Source: JAICND01 sp040905905
GTDB lineage: Bacteria; Actinomycetota; Acidimicrobiia; Spongiisociales; ZC4RG35
Assembly (NCBI GenBank): GCA_040905905.1
Contig: JBBDQN010000031.1
Location: forward strand, 248,001 to 312,000
DNA length: 64,000 nt
Direction: 5' to 3'
The translations under genes were made by a program, and so were the position numbers. The notes under the pieces were generated by a model. It searched no databases. It saw only the letters and a list, made by a program, of their open reading frames with translations, and was not told the origin of the DNA. Every line of letters begins with the position of its first letter. Position 1 is the first letter of the stretch. Shown here in pieces: positions 8,112-16,678 of this stretch.

Positions 8112-8170
8112 ATGGCTTCTGGCGCCGTAAAAACGACACAAGGGCGTCGTTTCTACGCGCCAGAAGCCAT
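8112..8170. repeat. Palindromic repeat A at convergent gene junction
   Basis: An imperfect inverted repeat with arms of about 25 bases: 8112-8137 begins ATGGCTTCTGGCGC and 8146-8170 ends GCGCCAGAAGCCAT, with an eight-base loop. The outer 14 bases pair perfectly. The right arm (TACGCGCCAGAAG) matches the arms of two other copies at 53354 and 62071. The last codons and stop of the minus-strand acyl-CoA synthetase lie inside the right arm. A bidirectional terminator or REP-like element is likely. Confidence 0.7.
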
Positions 8171-10270
8171 GCCGGAGCTTTTGGGGATCACCAGGGCATC
8201 GACAGCTACCACCCCCGCCGGTCCGGCCAGCAGGGGGTTCACATCTACCCCGGCCAGGAGATCGCCTAGATCGGTGGCAATGTTCGAGAGTCGCACCAGC
8301 GCATCGATCACTGCCGCCCGATCGGCTGGAGGTGATCCCCGCACTCCCCGGAGGAGCCTCGACACCCGCACCCGGTCGAGGATTCGCTCAGCCACGGCGT
8401 GATCGATGGGAGCAAGGGCCATGGCTCGATCGTCGAGGATCTCCACAAGCCGCCCGCCTCCCGCAACCACCACCAGCGGTCCGAACTGCGGGTCGTTGAC
8501 AAGTCCGAGGGCGAGTTCGATGCCTTCCGCAGTCATGGGCTGCACCAAGACCTGCGGACCCAGTCGGGTTGCCAGGTCGTGATAAGCCTCGACCACTTGA
8601 TCCGCGTGCTCCAAACCAAGGCGGACTCCACCGATCTCGGTCTTGTGGTGGTGGCCGGCGGCGGTCTTCATGACGATCGGTCCGGATACTTTCTCGAAGG
8701 CCGCTACTGCTTCATCTAGTGAACCGGCGGTGACCGACTGCACCACCGGGATGCCGTAATCGGCGATCAGGGCCAGGGACTCCTGCTCAAACAAGGGTTG
8801 GGGCTGGGTGAGGCGGTCTCGCCATTTGGTGAACAGAGCCGGTGAGCGGGCAGTGGTCGCCACTGCCACCGGTCGGTGCTTGACATGTGCGAGGGCATGG
8901 CCGATCGCTTTGAGCCCGGTCTCAGTCCCCTCGAGAACAGGGATGCCTTGTCTACGCAGGCCTACGGCCTGGATGGGGTCGATGCCGGTGCCAAGATTCG
9001 AAAGAACCACCAGGGGCACCTCGATCTGTTTGTTGAGGTCAGCCAGGAGGTCGACATACCCGGGGCCGGGATCCTCCTCTGCAGTCAGATCCACTGCGAA
9101 AGCGAGTAGCCCGACCTCAGGGTCGCTGGCCAGAATTCGCAACGTCTCGCCAAACACCTCCTCCGCATCGTGGCCCGTGCCCCACGCATCCACCGGGTTG
9201 TCGGGTTCCAGCCCCGGCTCAAGGATCTGGGTGAGACGACCTCTGGTCGGCTCGGAAATCTTTGCGAGGGGAACGCCGATCGTTTCGGCGTGGTCGAGCA
9301 ACATCGTCCGCTCACCGCCGGAGTCGTGGACCGAACCAAGACCACCGATTCTTGCCCGGCGGGAGGTGGTGAAGACTTCGAGGGTGTCCATCATCTCCGC
9401 CATGGTGTCTACCTGGTGGACCCCATGAGCCTCAAAGAACGCCCGGTGAACGTCCTCCTCTCCGGCCAGGGCACCGGAGTGGGTGGCGGCAGCTTCCCTG
9501 CCTCTTTCGCTGCGACCTACTTTGAGGGCGACGACCGGGATGTCGCGCGCTCCAGCCAACGTGAGGGCGGCGGCCATCATTACGGGCCGGCGAACGGTTT
9601 CGAGGAAGAGACCGACCACACGAGTCGTGGGCTGCTCCACGGCATGGGCGAGGTACTGATCCATCGTCACCACCAGTTCGAGCCCGCTGGAGACCACGAG
9701 ATTGAATCGCAGGTCACGGTGGTTGTGGATCACCGCCGAGAACAACGAGCCTGAATGGCTGAGAAAGGTGACCGGTCCCGCCTCCAACTCCCACGGTTGA
9801 AAAAAGCCACAGACCCGTAGGCTGTGATCGAGGTTGAGGAACCCCATTCCGTTGGGGCCACAGATTGGTATCGCCGCCTCTTGGGCCATCTCTGCCAGGC
9901 GTTCTCGCAGAGGCACCCCGGTAGAGGCCGCCCCCAACGCAGGTGAGAAGATCACGGCTGACCGGGTTCCTGCGGAGAGCGCGTTATCGAGCAGCTCCTC
10001 GAGCCGGTGGTCCGCAACCGCCAGGATGGTCAGATCGACCGGTTCGTCGATGTCGGAAAGTGAAGGGCTGGCCGGCAGACCCGCAATCTCGCGATGGGAG
10101 GGAGTGACCGGGTGGATGCGACCTGAAAAACCACCTCGGATGAGCTGGGAGGTGGCTTGCCAGCCCACACTTCCCGGTCGCGGGCTGGCGCCAACCACCG
10201 CCACCGACCGTGCCTCGAGCATGGCCGAGAGGGGTTGGGGGGTCAGGTCGTCACGGGATCTCAGTTGCAC
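8153..10270 (-). CDS. Acyl-CoA synthetase (NDP-forming), acetate-CoA ligase family
   Basis: A 705-residue fused-subunit enzyme. Residues about 12-140 are a CoA-binding Rossmann domain (SVAVVGASPRPGSVG). Residues 150-480 are succinyl-CoA-ligase-like and contain ATHSGALAG with the presumptive phospho-His264. Residues about 500-700 are an ATP-grasp domain with IVMKTAAGHHHKTEIGGVRLG. The family interconverts an acyl-CoA plus NDP/Pi with the free acid, CoA and NTP. The acyl substrate is unknown. The gene is divergent from a TetR gene with a GCCTG-N6-CAGGC palindrome between. ATG 10270 is the longest start; ATG 10222, just before the CoA-binding domain, is possible. Its last codons fall inside repeat A. 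Confidence 0.88.
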   Translation of the reverse strand: MQLRSRDDLTPQPLSAMLEARSVAVVGASPRPGSVGWQATSQLIRGGFSGRIHPVTPSHREIAGLPASPSLSDIDEPVDLTILAVADHRLEELLDNALSAGTRSAVIFSPALGAASTGVPLRERLAEMAQEAAIPICGPNGMGFLNLDHSLRVCGFFQPWELEAGPVTFLSHSGSLFSAVIHNHRDLRFNLVVSSGLELVVTMDQYLAHAVEQPTTRVVGLFLETVRRPVMMAAALTLAGARDIPVVALKVGRSERGREAAATHSGALAGEEDVHRAFFEAHGVHQVDTMAEMMDTLEVFTTSRRARIGGLGSVHDSGGERTMLLDHAETIGVPLAKISEPTRGRLTQILEPGLEPDNPVDAWGTGHDAEEVFGETLRILASDPEVGLLAFAVDLTAEEDPGPGYVDLLADLNKQIEVPLVVLSNLGTGIDPIQAVGLRRQGIPVLEGTETGLKAIGHALAHVKHRPVAVATTARSPALFTKWRDRLTQPQPLFEQESLALIADYGIPVVQSVTAGSLDEAVAAFEKVSGPIVMKTAAGHHHKTEIGGVRLGLEHADQVVEAYHDLATRLGPQVLVQPMTAEGIELALGLVNDPQFGPLVVVAGGGRLVEILDDRAMALAPIDHAVAERILDRVRVSRLLRGVRGSPPADRAAVIDALVRLSNIATDLGDLLAGVDVNPLLAGPAGVVAVDALVIPKSSGMASGA

Positions 10271-10271
10271 T

Positions 10272-10294
10272 GCCTGGCGGGTCAGGCGAATCTA
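10272..10294 (-). promoter_or_regulatory. Putative promoter and operator of the acyl-CoA synthetase gene
   Basis: On the minus strand a -10-like TAGATT (10294-10289) is followed at once by the palindrome GCCTG-N6-CAGGC (10287-10272), then the start codon at 10270. A repressor bound there would block the transcription start. The adjacent TetR gene is the obvious candidate, but the palindrome differs from the GAAC-N4-GTTC operator further right. Confidence 0.45.
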
Positions 10295-10316
10295 CCGCTC
10301 CGGAAGAAGGTGAAGG

Positions 10317-10955
10317 GTGAGCCCTCGTCAGAAGTTGACCGATTTTCGGCGCCAGCAGATTCTGGAGGCGGCCGGACAGGTGATTGCTGTCCGCGGCATA
10401 TGCGAAACCAGGGTGGCGGACATTGCCGAGGTGCTGGGTGTCAGTCCCGGCTTGATCCTCTATTACTTCCCGTCCAAAGACCGATTGCTGGGAGAGGCCC
10501 TCGCCCACCAAGACCGCCAATTCTTTGCTGAGGTGGCGAGGCGGAGCTCCGACCTCGACACCGCCCGGGCTCGGCTGGTTTTCATCATCGAATCGAGCTG
10601 TCCCACTGCATCAGTGCGGAAGACCGCCATCGACGACGAATATGCCTTGTGGCTGGAGATGTGGGCCCGCGCTCGCCAGGACCCGGAACTGGCCGAGGCC
10701 CGCCAGCGTATGGATCATGAGTGGAGGGGTTCAATCGCCGAGATCGTCGTTGACGGTCAACAGAACGGAGAGTTTTCGACTGCGGTCGACGCGGGCGACT
10801 TCGCCGTCCGGTTGTCGGGATTGATCGATGGCCTGGCTGTCCAAGTGGTGCTTAACGACCCCGAGGTCGGGTACGAACGGATGCGGAGATTATGTCTTCA
10901 ATCTGCCGCCGCTGAACTCGGGTTCGCCTTACCAGACGATGTTATGGTGCCTTGA
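10317..10955 (+). CDS. TetR/AcrR family transcriptional regulator
   Basis: A 212-residue regulator. Residues 6-62 form the TetR DNA-binding domain (RRQQILEAAGQVIAVRG ... VSPGLILYYFPSKDRLL), and the rest is the helical ligand-binding domain with a conserved CPTASV region typical of BetI-like members. The GTG start at 10317 is preceded by a GAAGAAGG site. It sits divergent to the acyl-CoA synthetase and just upstream of the ABC importer. It probably controls one or both. Which of the two palindromes in this region it binds cannot be decided from sequence. Confidence 0.9.
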   Translation: MSPRQKLTDFRRQQILEAAGQVIAVRGICETRVADIAEVLGVSPGLILYYFPSKDRLLGEALAHQDRQFFAEVARRSSDLDTARARLVFIIESSCPTASVRKTAIDDEYALWLEMWARARQDPELAEARQRMDHEWRGSIAEIVVDGQQNGEFSTAVDAGDFAVRLSGLIDGLAVQVVLNDPEVGYERMRRLCLQSAAAELGFALPDDVMVP

Positions 10956-10967
10956 TTGGCCGTTCAG
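10943..10967 (+). promoter_or_regulatory. potD promoter with degenerate GAAC-N4-GTTC operator
   Basis: A -10-like TATGGT (10943-10948) precedes TTGATTGGCCGTTCAG (10952-10967). The right half-site GTTCAG is identical to the operators at 16624-16639 and 19055-19070, and the left half-site differs at two positions. The ribosome site GGGAGG (10991-10996) and GTG 11005 follow. The operator-after-minus-10 geometry matches the other two sites. Confidence 0.5.
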
Positions 10968-11004
10968 TGAGGCTGCCGCCTCACCCTGATGGGAGGAACC
11001 CGAC

Positions 11005-12297
11005 GTGGTCTATCACCCCCGAGAGAACTGGAACCGGCGAAGCAGGCGAGGTCTCTATACACGCCGCGATTTTCTTCAGCGATCGACAGCAGCCGGGCTG
11101 TCTCTTACCGCGTTTTCGTCCTGGCTGGCCGCGTGCGGCGGGGGCACCGGCGATGACATCGAGATCGTCATCGGAACCCCCACCAGCCCTGCCACACAGC
11201 CGTTGTTCGACGATGTTCCCGCTATCGAGTCGGGATTAGCGCCCGAAGCGGGTCCCCTCCGTATCTACAACTGGGCCGACTACATCAACCCAGAGGTCAT
11301 TCCTATGGCTGAGGAAGCGCTGGGCGTTCCCATTGAGGTCACGATCTTCTATAACGAAGAGGAGGCTTTCGGCAAGCTTCTGTCCGGGGAGGTGCAATAC
11401 GACATCTGGTTTCCGGCGGGAGAGTCGATCGGCAAGGCCGTGGCCGGCAAGCTGATCCAGCCGCTCAACCACGATTACCTGCCCAACCATCATCAGTATG
11501 TCTGGCCCGAGCTGTTGAGCCCGTTCTACGACGTCGATTCCCGCTACAGCGTTCCCTACGTCGTCTACCAAACCGGGATCGGATGGCGCAACGACTTGTT
11601 CGACCCGGCAGACGTGGAGGGGTTGGCGAACCCCTGGGATGTATTCTGGAACCCCAAGTACAAGGGTATGACGGTCCTCTACGACGACTTTCGGGAAACC
11701 ATGCAAATGGCCATGTTCCGAAGTGGGATCTCTGAACCCCGCAACGCAACTTCTGAGCAGGTAGCGGCAGCCGCCGACTCTCTGATTGAGTTGGTGGATC
11801 TGATGAACATCACCTACAGAATCGATGGCGCGTATCAGGGGATCCCCGAGGGCCGTTACGCTCTCAGCTTGGCCTGGTCGGGAGATATGGTCAACGCTCA
11901 GTACTACTTTCCCGAAGAGGCCGACGTCAACGGTGTATTGGGCTATTTGTGGCCCGCCTCGGCTGAAGGGTCTACCGCCAACGGCCTGATCGCTAACGAC
12001 ACGATGACGGTGGTGAAGGGAGCTCCCAGTCCGGTGCTGGCTCACAACTTCATCAACTTCATGTTGGATGAAGCCAACTCGCTCGAGAACTTCGCTTGGT
12101 TGGGCTACCAGCCGCCTCAGGTCGGCCTCGATCCAGCCGTTCTCGTGACGGACGCATGGATTCCCGAGAATCTGGCAGCTGTCGCGGTTACCAGCGACGA
12201 CTTCGCCCGCCCCCGGGCGGTGGTTCCGACCCAGCTGACCCCTGAGACCGAAGCATCGTGGGCGGAGAACTGGTCGCGGGCCAAAGCCGGGGGATGA
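11005..12297 (+). CDS. Extracellular solute-binding lipoprotein, spermidine/putrescine (PotD) family
   Basis: A 430-residue periplasmic-type binding protein. It has a twin-arginine motif (TRRDFLQ, residues 19-25) and a lipobox LAAC with Cys44, so it is probably exported folded and lipid-anchored. The mature part starts with a Thr/Pro-rich linker, then LRIYNWADYINPEV, the typical PotD opening, and a later PEGRYALSLAWSGD region. It captures a small cationic substrate for the PotB/PotC-like permeases that follow. Related proteins bind polyamines, but betaine-like or other amine substrates also occur. GTG 11005 has GGGAGG eight bases upstream. Confidence 0.9.
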   Translation: MVYHPRENWNRRSRRGLYTRRDFLQRSTAAGLSLTAFSSWLAACGGGTGDDIEIVIGTPTSPATQPLFDDVPAIESGLAPEAGPLRIYNWADYINPEVIPMAEEALGVPIEVTIFYNEEEAFGKLLSGEVQYDIWFPAGESIGKAVAGKLIQPLNHDYLPNHHQYVWPELLSPFYDVDSRYSVPYVVYQTGIGWRNDLFDPADVEGLANPWDVFWNPKYKGMTVLYDDFRETMQMAMFRSGISEPRNATSEQVAAAADSLIELVDLMNITYRIDGAYQGIPEGRYALSLAWSGDMVNAQYYFPEEADVNGVLGYLWPASAEGSTANGLIANDTMTVVKGAPSPVLAHNFINFMLDEANSLENFAWLGYQPPQVGLDPAVLVTDAWIPENLAAVAVTSDDFARPRAVVPTQLTPETEASWAENWSRAKAGG

Positions 12298-12306
12298 GGT
12301 CGTTGG

Positions 12307-13230
12307 GTGCCTTCCAACCTGCAGGCAGCCGAAACTAGCGCTGTCGGGCTGAAGGATTGGGTTTGGAAGGCCCTGGCCGCGCCAGGCCTGGTCTGGCTGG
12401 TGCTCCTTTTCGTAGTTCCCTTCTACGCGATCCTGTCTATTGCCATGGGTCGGCTGCACCCGGTCTTGGTGCGACCCGTGCCCGAATGGAATCCGTTGCG
12501 TTGGGAGGTCGGTCCCTTCGGAGAGGTGTGGTCGGGTCTTTTTGGGGGCCAACTCGGCGTCATCGCCATCCGTACCTTGCTTTACGTCTTGGCGGCGTGC
12601 GCCCTCAGCGTTCTCATCGGATATCCCGTGGCCTACTTCGTGTCTCGCAGAGCAGGACGGCGCAAGGGGCTGTTCTTGCTCTTGATCCTGGCACCGTTCT
12701 GGATCAACTACCTCATGCGAATGCTGGCCTGGGTAAACCTGCTCAGCAACGACGGTTTTGTCAACACCACGATCAGCGCGTTCGGTTTCGCACCTCAGGA
12801 TTGGCTTGGTGGCAAACCAATGACGGTGATCCTGGGCCTGGTCTACGGCTACCTGCCGTTCTTCATCCTTCCCCTGTATGCGGCTCTTGACCGCATCGAT
12901 GGGCAGGTGTTGGAGGCGGCTCGAGATCTCGGGGCCAGTGCCAGGGCCGCCTTCTTCCGAGTAACGCTGCCACTCTCCAAGCAAGGCGTGCTGGCCGGGC
13001 TCGTCATCATCATGCTCCCAATGTTCGGCGACTACTACACGCCCAACCTGCTTTCCGGATCTCCGCGAACCCAATTGATCGGCAACCAGATCGACCTGCT
13101 GGTCAATCAGACCACCAGCCAGGGTCGGCACGGCGCCGCCCTCACCCTGATCCTGATGGCAAGCGTGGCTTTACTGATGCTCTACTACCTGTTCAACATC
13201 GCCCGGGTGACCGAAGAGGCGCGGGAATGA
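12307..13230 (+). CDS. ABC transporter permease, PotB type
   Basis: A 307-residue inner-membrane permease with about six hydrophobic helices and the cytoplasmic coupling motif (EAARDLGASARAAFFRVTLPLS, about residues 204-225) that contacts the ATPase. It starts nine bases after the binding-protein stop with GTG and overlaps the next permease by four bases. It forms the translocation pore together with the downstream PotC-like protein for the substrate captured by the lipoprotein. Confidence 0.9.
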   Translation: MPSNLQAAETSAVGLKDWVWKALAAPGLVWLVLLFVVPFYAILSIAMGRLHPVLVRPVPEWNPLRWEVGPFGEVWSGLFGGQLGVIAIRTLLYVLAACALSVLIGYPVAYFVSRRAGRRKGLFLLLILAPFWINYLMRMLAWVNLLSNDGFVNTTISAFGFAPQDWLGGKPMTVILGLVYGYLPFFILPLYAALDRIDGQVLEAARDLGASARAAFFRVTLPLSKQGVLAGLVIIMLPMFGDYYTPNLLSGSPRTQLIGNQIDLLVNQTTSQGRHGAALTLILMASVALLMLYYLFNIARVTEEARE

Positions 13231-14105
13231 CCGTGCGCACGGTCCTTGCGAATCCATGGGGCCGACCCCGGCTGCTTCGCCTGGTCACCATCGGATATGT
13301 GCTTTGGTCGATTGTGCCGGTCCTGGTGGCGATTCAATTCTCGTTTAACGCTGGCCGCTCACGCACCGTTTGGCAGGGCTTCTCTCTTCGCTGGTATCTG
13401 ACCGACGCCGCCTCGGTGGCGCGGGACGACTCGTTGCGCCTTGCCCTAACGCAAAGCGTGCGGTTGGCTTTTCTGACGATGCTGGTAGCCACGCCTTTGG
13501 GAGTGGCGCTCGCCCTCGGGCTTGCCCGCTGGCGGGGTCGCGGTGCCCGGGCCGCCGGCTTTTTGATGTTGGTGCCTCTAGTCACTCCGGAGATCGTGAT
13601 GGGCGTCGCCCTGTTCATGGTGTTTTCGAACCTTTACGACTTCGTGTCGTTTGGGACCTTCGCGCAGTTCCTCGGGCACGTGACGTTTTCGCTGTCGTTC
13701 GTGGTCATCATCGTTCGGGGAAGGCTGTTCGCAATCGGAAGGGATTATGAGGAGGCGGCTCAGGATCTGGGAGCCTCACCGGCCCAGGCTCTTCGCCGGG
13801 TCTTGTTGCCCTTGCTGGCACCGGCGATCTTCTCATCCCTCGCCATCGTGTTCGCCGTCTCGATCGACGACTTCGTCATCAGCCAGTTCCTGGTCGCAGG
13901 AGCCGACACAGTGACGATTCCGGTCCGGCTCTATTCGGGAGCGAGACTGGCACCACCACCGTCGCTGAACGCGCTAGCAACGCTGATGCTGGTGATCACC
14001 ATGGTTGCCATCACCGTGGCCGGCCTCGTCATGAGGAGGTACAACCGCCGCGAGGGTGCCGGGGGTGAGTCGGCGTTGCGGGCGCTGACCAGGCTCGACT
14101 TTTAG
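13227..14105 (+). CDS. ABC transporter permease, PotC type
   Basis: A 292-residue permease with about six hydrophobic helices and the coupling motif EAAQDLGASPAQALRRVLLP at about residues 174-193. The start overlaps the preceding permease (ATGA). The conserved SIDDFVISQFL segment is characteristic of PotC-like proteins. It is the last gene of the rightward transporter unit. The matching ATPase lies on the opposite strand across a perfect palindrome, so pump and ATPase are transcribed convergently. Confidence 0.9.
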   Translation: MTVRTVLANPWGRPRLLRLVTIGYVLWSIVPVLVAIQFSFNAGRSRTVWQGFSLRWYLTDAASVARDDSLRLALTQSVRLAFLTMLVATPLGVALALGLARWRGRGARAAGFLMLVPLVTPEIVMGVALFMVFSNLYDFVSFGTFAQFLGHVTFSLSFVVIIVRGRLFAIGRDYEEAAQDLGASPAQALRRVLLPLLAPAIFSSLAIVFAVSIDDFVISQFLVAGADTVTIPVRLYSGARLAPPPSLNALATLMLVITMVAITVAGLVMRRYNRREGAGGESALRALTRLDF

Positions 14106-14110
14106 ATCTC

Positions 14111-14135
14111 CGTTCTTGTGACCTTCACAAGAACG
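14111..14135. terminator. Perfect palindrome between convergent permease and ATPase genes
   Basis: CGTTCTTGTGA (14111-14121) and its exact complement TCACAAGAACG (14125-14135) flank a three-base loop. It lies between the stop codons of the permease (14105) and the ATPase (14143). There is no following T-run on either strand, so it is either a bidirectional hairpin terminator of the weak type or a protein-binding site. Confidence 0.55.
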
Positions 14136-14142
14136 CAAGGTT

Positions 14143-15216
14143 CTAGGTTGCTGGCTTCTTCAGTACGCGGAGGGAGTCAGCCGGCAGCCCCAATGAGACC
14201 CGGTCGCCCCGCCGGGGGATGGCTTCGCCATTGTTGGCGACGACTGCCTGGAGCTCACCGATCCCCTCCACCTGAATCAGGACCTGGAGCGTCGATCCCA
14301 TATAGACCACCCGGTCGATGACACCTGGTATTGAGTTCTCTCCCACCTGGCCCAGCATGATCCTTTCCGGTCGAATGCACAGGTTCACCGGCCCGACCGC
14401 CTCCACGGCTCCGTTTTGGGCAGTGAAGTACCGTCCGCCGACGGCCACGAGATTGGCGCCGGTGTGGTCGAGCCCGCGGGCCGTTCCCGGGATCAGGTTC
14501 GAGAGTCCGAGAAAGTCGGCTACGTAGGCATTGGCAGGTTGTTCGTAAACCTCCGACGGGGTTCCAACTTGTTCGATCCGGCCCTGGGACATAACCGCCA
14601 GCCGATCCGACATCGTGAGGGCTTCCTCCTGGTCGTGGGTCACGTAGATGAACGTGATCCCGACCTCCTCCTGAAGAGCCTTGAGCTCGATCTGAAGAGC
14701 CTTACGCAGCTTGGCGTCGAGGGCTCCCAGGGGTTCGTCGAGAAGGAGGACCGACGGGCTCAGGACAAGGGACCGGGCCAGGGCAACCCGTTGCTGTTGT
14801 CCACCGGAAAGTTGGGTTGGCCGGCGTTTTTCGAACCCAGCTAGCCGCACCAGTTCGAGAGCCTTGCCGACCCGTGTGGCCGTTTCCGGTTTGCTGAGCG
14901 ATTTGTATCGCAATCCGAAAGCCACGTTCTCGCCGACGTTGAGATGGGGGAACAGTGCGTAGTTCTGGAAGACGGTGTTGACTGGTCGCTGGTGGGGAGG
15001 GGTATCGGCCATGTCTTTGCCATCGATCAGGACCCGTCCCGAGGTGGGACGTTCGAATCCGGCGACCATCCTCAACGTGCTGGTCTTGCCACAACCTGAA
15101 GGCCCCAGAAGGGAGAAGAACTCGCCTGGCTTGACGTAAAGGTCAACGTGATCGACCGCGATCACGTCTCCGAACTTCTTGTCGAGTTCGACTAGCTGAA
15201 CATCCCCACCGGCCAT
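14143..15216 (-). CDS. ABC transporter ATPase, PotA type
   Basis: A 357-residue ATPase. Walker A GPSGCGKTS lies at residues 38-46, the Q-loop at VFQNYALFPHLNV, the signature LSGGQ at 136-140, Walker B LLLDEP at 157-162 and the switch His in YVTHDQEEAL. A C-terminal TOBE-like domain follows from about residue 270. It powers the PotBC-like permeases, which are encoded on the other strand. The gene is 12 bases downstream of the aminotransferase and is probably cotranscribed with it from the operator-controlled promoter near 16640. Confidence 0.93.
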   Translation of the reverse strand: MAGGDVQLVELDKKFGDVIAVDHVDLYVKPGEFFSLLGPSGCGKTSTLRMVAGFERPTSGRVLIDGKDMADTPPHQRPVNTVFQNYALFPHLNVGENVAFGLRYKSLSKPETATRVGKALELVRLAGFEKRRPTQLSGGQQQRVALARSLVLSPSVLLLDEPLGALDAKLRKALQIELKALQEEVGITFIYVTHDQEEALTMSDRLAVMSQGRIEQVGTPSEVYEQPANAYVADFLGLSNLIPGTARGLDHTGANLVAVGGRYFTAQNGAVEAVGPVNLCIRPERIMLGQVGENSIPGVIDRVVYMGSTLQVLIQVEGIGELQAVVANNGEAIPRRGDRVSLGLPADSLRVLKKPAT

Positions 15217-15228
15217 GGCGGTGGGAGC

Positions 15229-16608
15229 CTACCTATCAAGACCTCGCAGGGCCCGAGCGAACAGTTCCAGTGTTTCCAGGTACCGATCGACGTCCGCCTC
15301 GGTGTGCTGCACCGAGACGAGCCACTGCTCACCTTTGGTCCAGGGTGGGAGGAACACGCCACGATTGAACTGGGTCAGCCAGGAGGCAAGGGCATAACGA
15401 CCATCGATCTCGAGGAACTGGCGGTAATTGACGATGGGTTCCGTCGAATACGTCACCGAGCCCTTGGCGCCAAGGTCGACGACATAGGCTGGCAGTTCGT
15501 ATTGCTCGACGATGAGCCTGGCTCCATCCCCGAGCCTCTTCTCGATGCGTTCCAGATGCTCGTAAGTCGGGGCCACCATGATCTCTGTGAGCATGGCCCG
15601 CGCCGCCGCCATTCCCAATGGGTTGCCGTTGAAGGTGCCGACCTGTTCGTAGGTGCCGTCGGCGATGGCACCCATCACTTCCAGACTTCCGCCGATGGCG
15701 GAGACCGGCAGTCCACCACCGAGGGCCTTGGCCAAACACACGATGTCGGGCATAACCCCGTATTTGCGAGTTGCTCCGCCCCGGCCGATGGTCAGCCCGG
15801 TCTTGACCTCGTCGAAGGTGAGCAGAGATGCGTGCTCCTTCGTCACCTGCCGCAAACCTTCGAGAAACCCCGGCAAGGGGGGAACGATCCCGCAGTTCAT
15901 TAGAACCGGTTCGACGATGACACCGGCGATCTGCCCTCGGAACTCGTTGAAGATCGCTTCTACGGCTTCCAGGTCATTGAAGGGCGCCACCTTGGTGAGT
16001 TCAACGATGGCCTGGGGGATTCCCGGCGACGAGGGAACGCTCCGGGGGCGTCGGGCCGAGCCGAGATCTTCTTCGTCCCAGGTCGAAACCTGGACGGAGT
16101 CGTGATGCCCGTGGTACGCCCCTTCGAACTTCACGAGGAGGTCGCGGCCGGTGATGGCCCTCATCAGATGGACGGCGTCCATCGTGGCTTCGGTGCCGCT
16201 GTTGCCAAATCGCCACAATGGTTGTCCGTAGCGCTCGGTCAGATGTTCGGCGACCACCAGGGCGTCTGTCACCGGTTGGGCAAAGTGGGTGCCGTTGCTG
16301 ATGCGATCGGTGAGCGCACCGACGATGGCGGGATGAGCGTGGCCAGCCAGCATCGCCCCGTATCCACCATGGAAGTCGACGTATTCGTTACCGTCCACGT
16401 CCACTACCTGCGAACCCCGTCCCCGTTCCACCCAGATCGGATGTGGAGACGAAATCTGCCAACTGGAAGTGACCCCTCCCGCCAGCGTGGCAACCGCCCT
16501 CTCGGCGTATTTGCCGGACCTTTTCATTCGACCCAGGAAACGGTCCTGCTCGGCGGCGATTATGCGATCGAGGGCCGCCACCTCGGTCTTGTGGCCTAGG
16601 GCCACCAC
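15229..16608 (-). CDS. Class III aminotransferase, glutamate-1-semialdehyde aminomutase-like
   Basis: A 459-residue PLP enzyme. Key residues are visible: the phosphate-binding NSGTEA (136-141), Asp266 in TFDEVKTG and the Schiff-base Lys294 in CLAKALGGGLP. The overall pattern is HemL-like, but the setting (transporter, oxygenase, acyl-CoA dehydrogenase) points to catabolism of an amine or amino acid rather than heme synthesis. The GTG start at 16608 has AAGGAG seven bases upstream. A TAAACT -10 element overlapped by the palindromic operator lies just upstream. Substrate unknown. Confidence 0.88.
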   Translation of the reverse strand: MVALGHKTEVAALDRIIAAEQDRFLGRMKRSGKYAERAVATLAGGVTSSWQISSPHPIWVERGRGSQVVDVDGNEYVDFHGGYGAMLAGHAHPAIVGALTDRISNGTHFAQPVTDALVVAEHLTERYGQPLWRFGNSGTEATMDAVHLMRAITGRDLLVKFEGAYHGHHDSVQVSTWDEEDLGSARRPRSVPSSPGIPQAIVELTKVAPFNDLEAVEAIFNEFRGQIAGVIVEPVLMNCGIVPPLPGFLEGLRQVTKEHASLLTFDEVKTGLTIGRGGATRKYGVMPDIVCLAKALGGGLPVSAIGGSLEVMGAIADGTYEQVGTFNGNPLGMAAARAMLTEIMVAPTYEHLERIEKRLGDGARLIVEQYELPAYVVDLGAKGSVTYSTEPIVNYRQFLEIDGRYALASWLTQFNRGVFLPPWTKGEQWLVSVQHTEADVDRYLETLELFARALRGLDR

Positions 16609-16623
16609 GACAAGCTCCTTTAA

Positions 16624-16655
16624 TTGAACCGCCGTTCAGTTTACTAGGTTAGAAT
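16624..16655. promoter_or_regulatory. Divergent promoter region with TTGAAC-N4-GTTCAG operator
   Basis: The palindrome TTGAACCGCCGTTCAG occupies 16624-16639 between the aminotransferase (minus) and the Rieske oxygenase (plus). On the minus strand a -10-like TAAACT (16643-16638) overlaps it; on the plus strand TAGAAT (16650-16655) lies 11 bases beyond it. One bound repressor could silence both genes. Sister sites are at 19055-19070 and, degenerate, at 10952-10967. Confidence 0.7.
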
Positions 16656-16678
16656 CGATCGTGCACGGAGGAGGACTG

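Noticed and set aside
11236..13131. 631-residue open frame antisense to the importer genes
   Set aside because: It mirrors well-supported PotD and PotB-type genes, has low-complexity Arg/Gly/His-rich composition and no recognisable domain. It is a GC-codon shadow.
14111..14135. TTGTGA-CCT-TCACAA core as a Rex binding site
   Set aside because: Half-sites look Rex-like but are separated by three rather than the needed spacing, and the site is between two convergent stop codons, not at a promoter.
15229..16608. hemL (heme biosynthesis) assignment
   Set aside because: Sequence motifs are HemL-like, but the operator and neighbours indicate an amine-catabolism regulon and no other heme gene is present. 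Kept as a GSA-like aminotransferase of unknown substrate.
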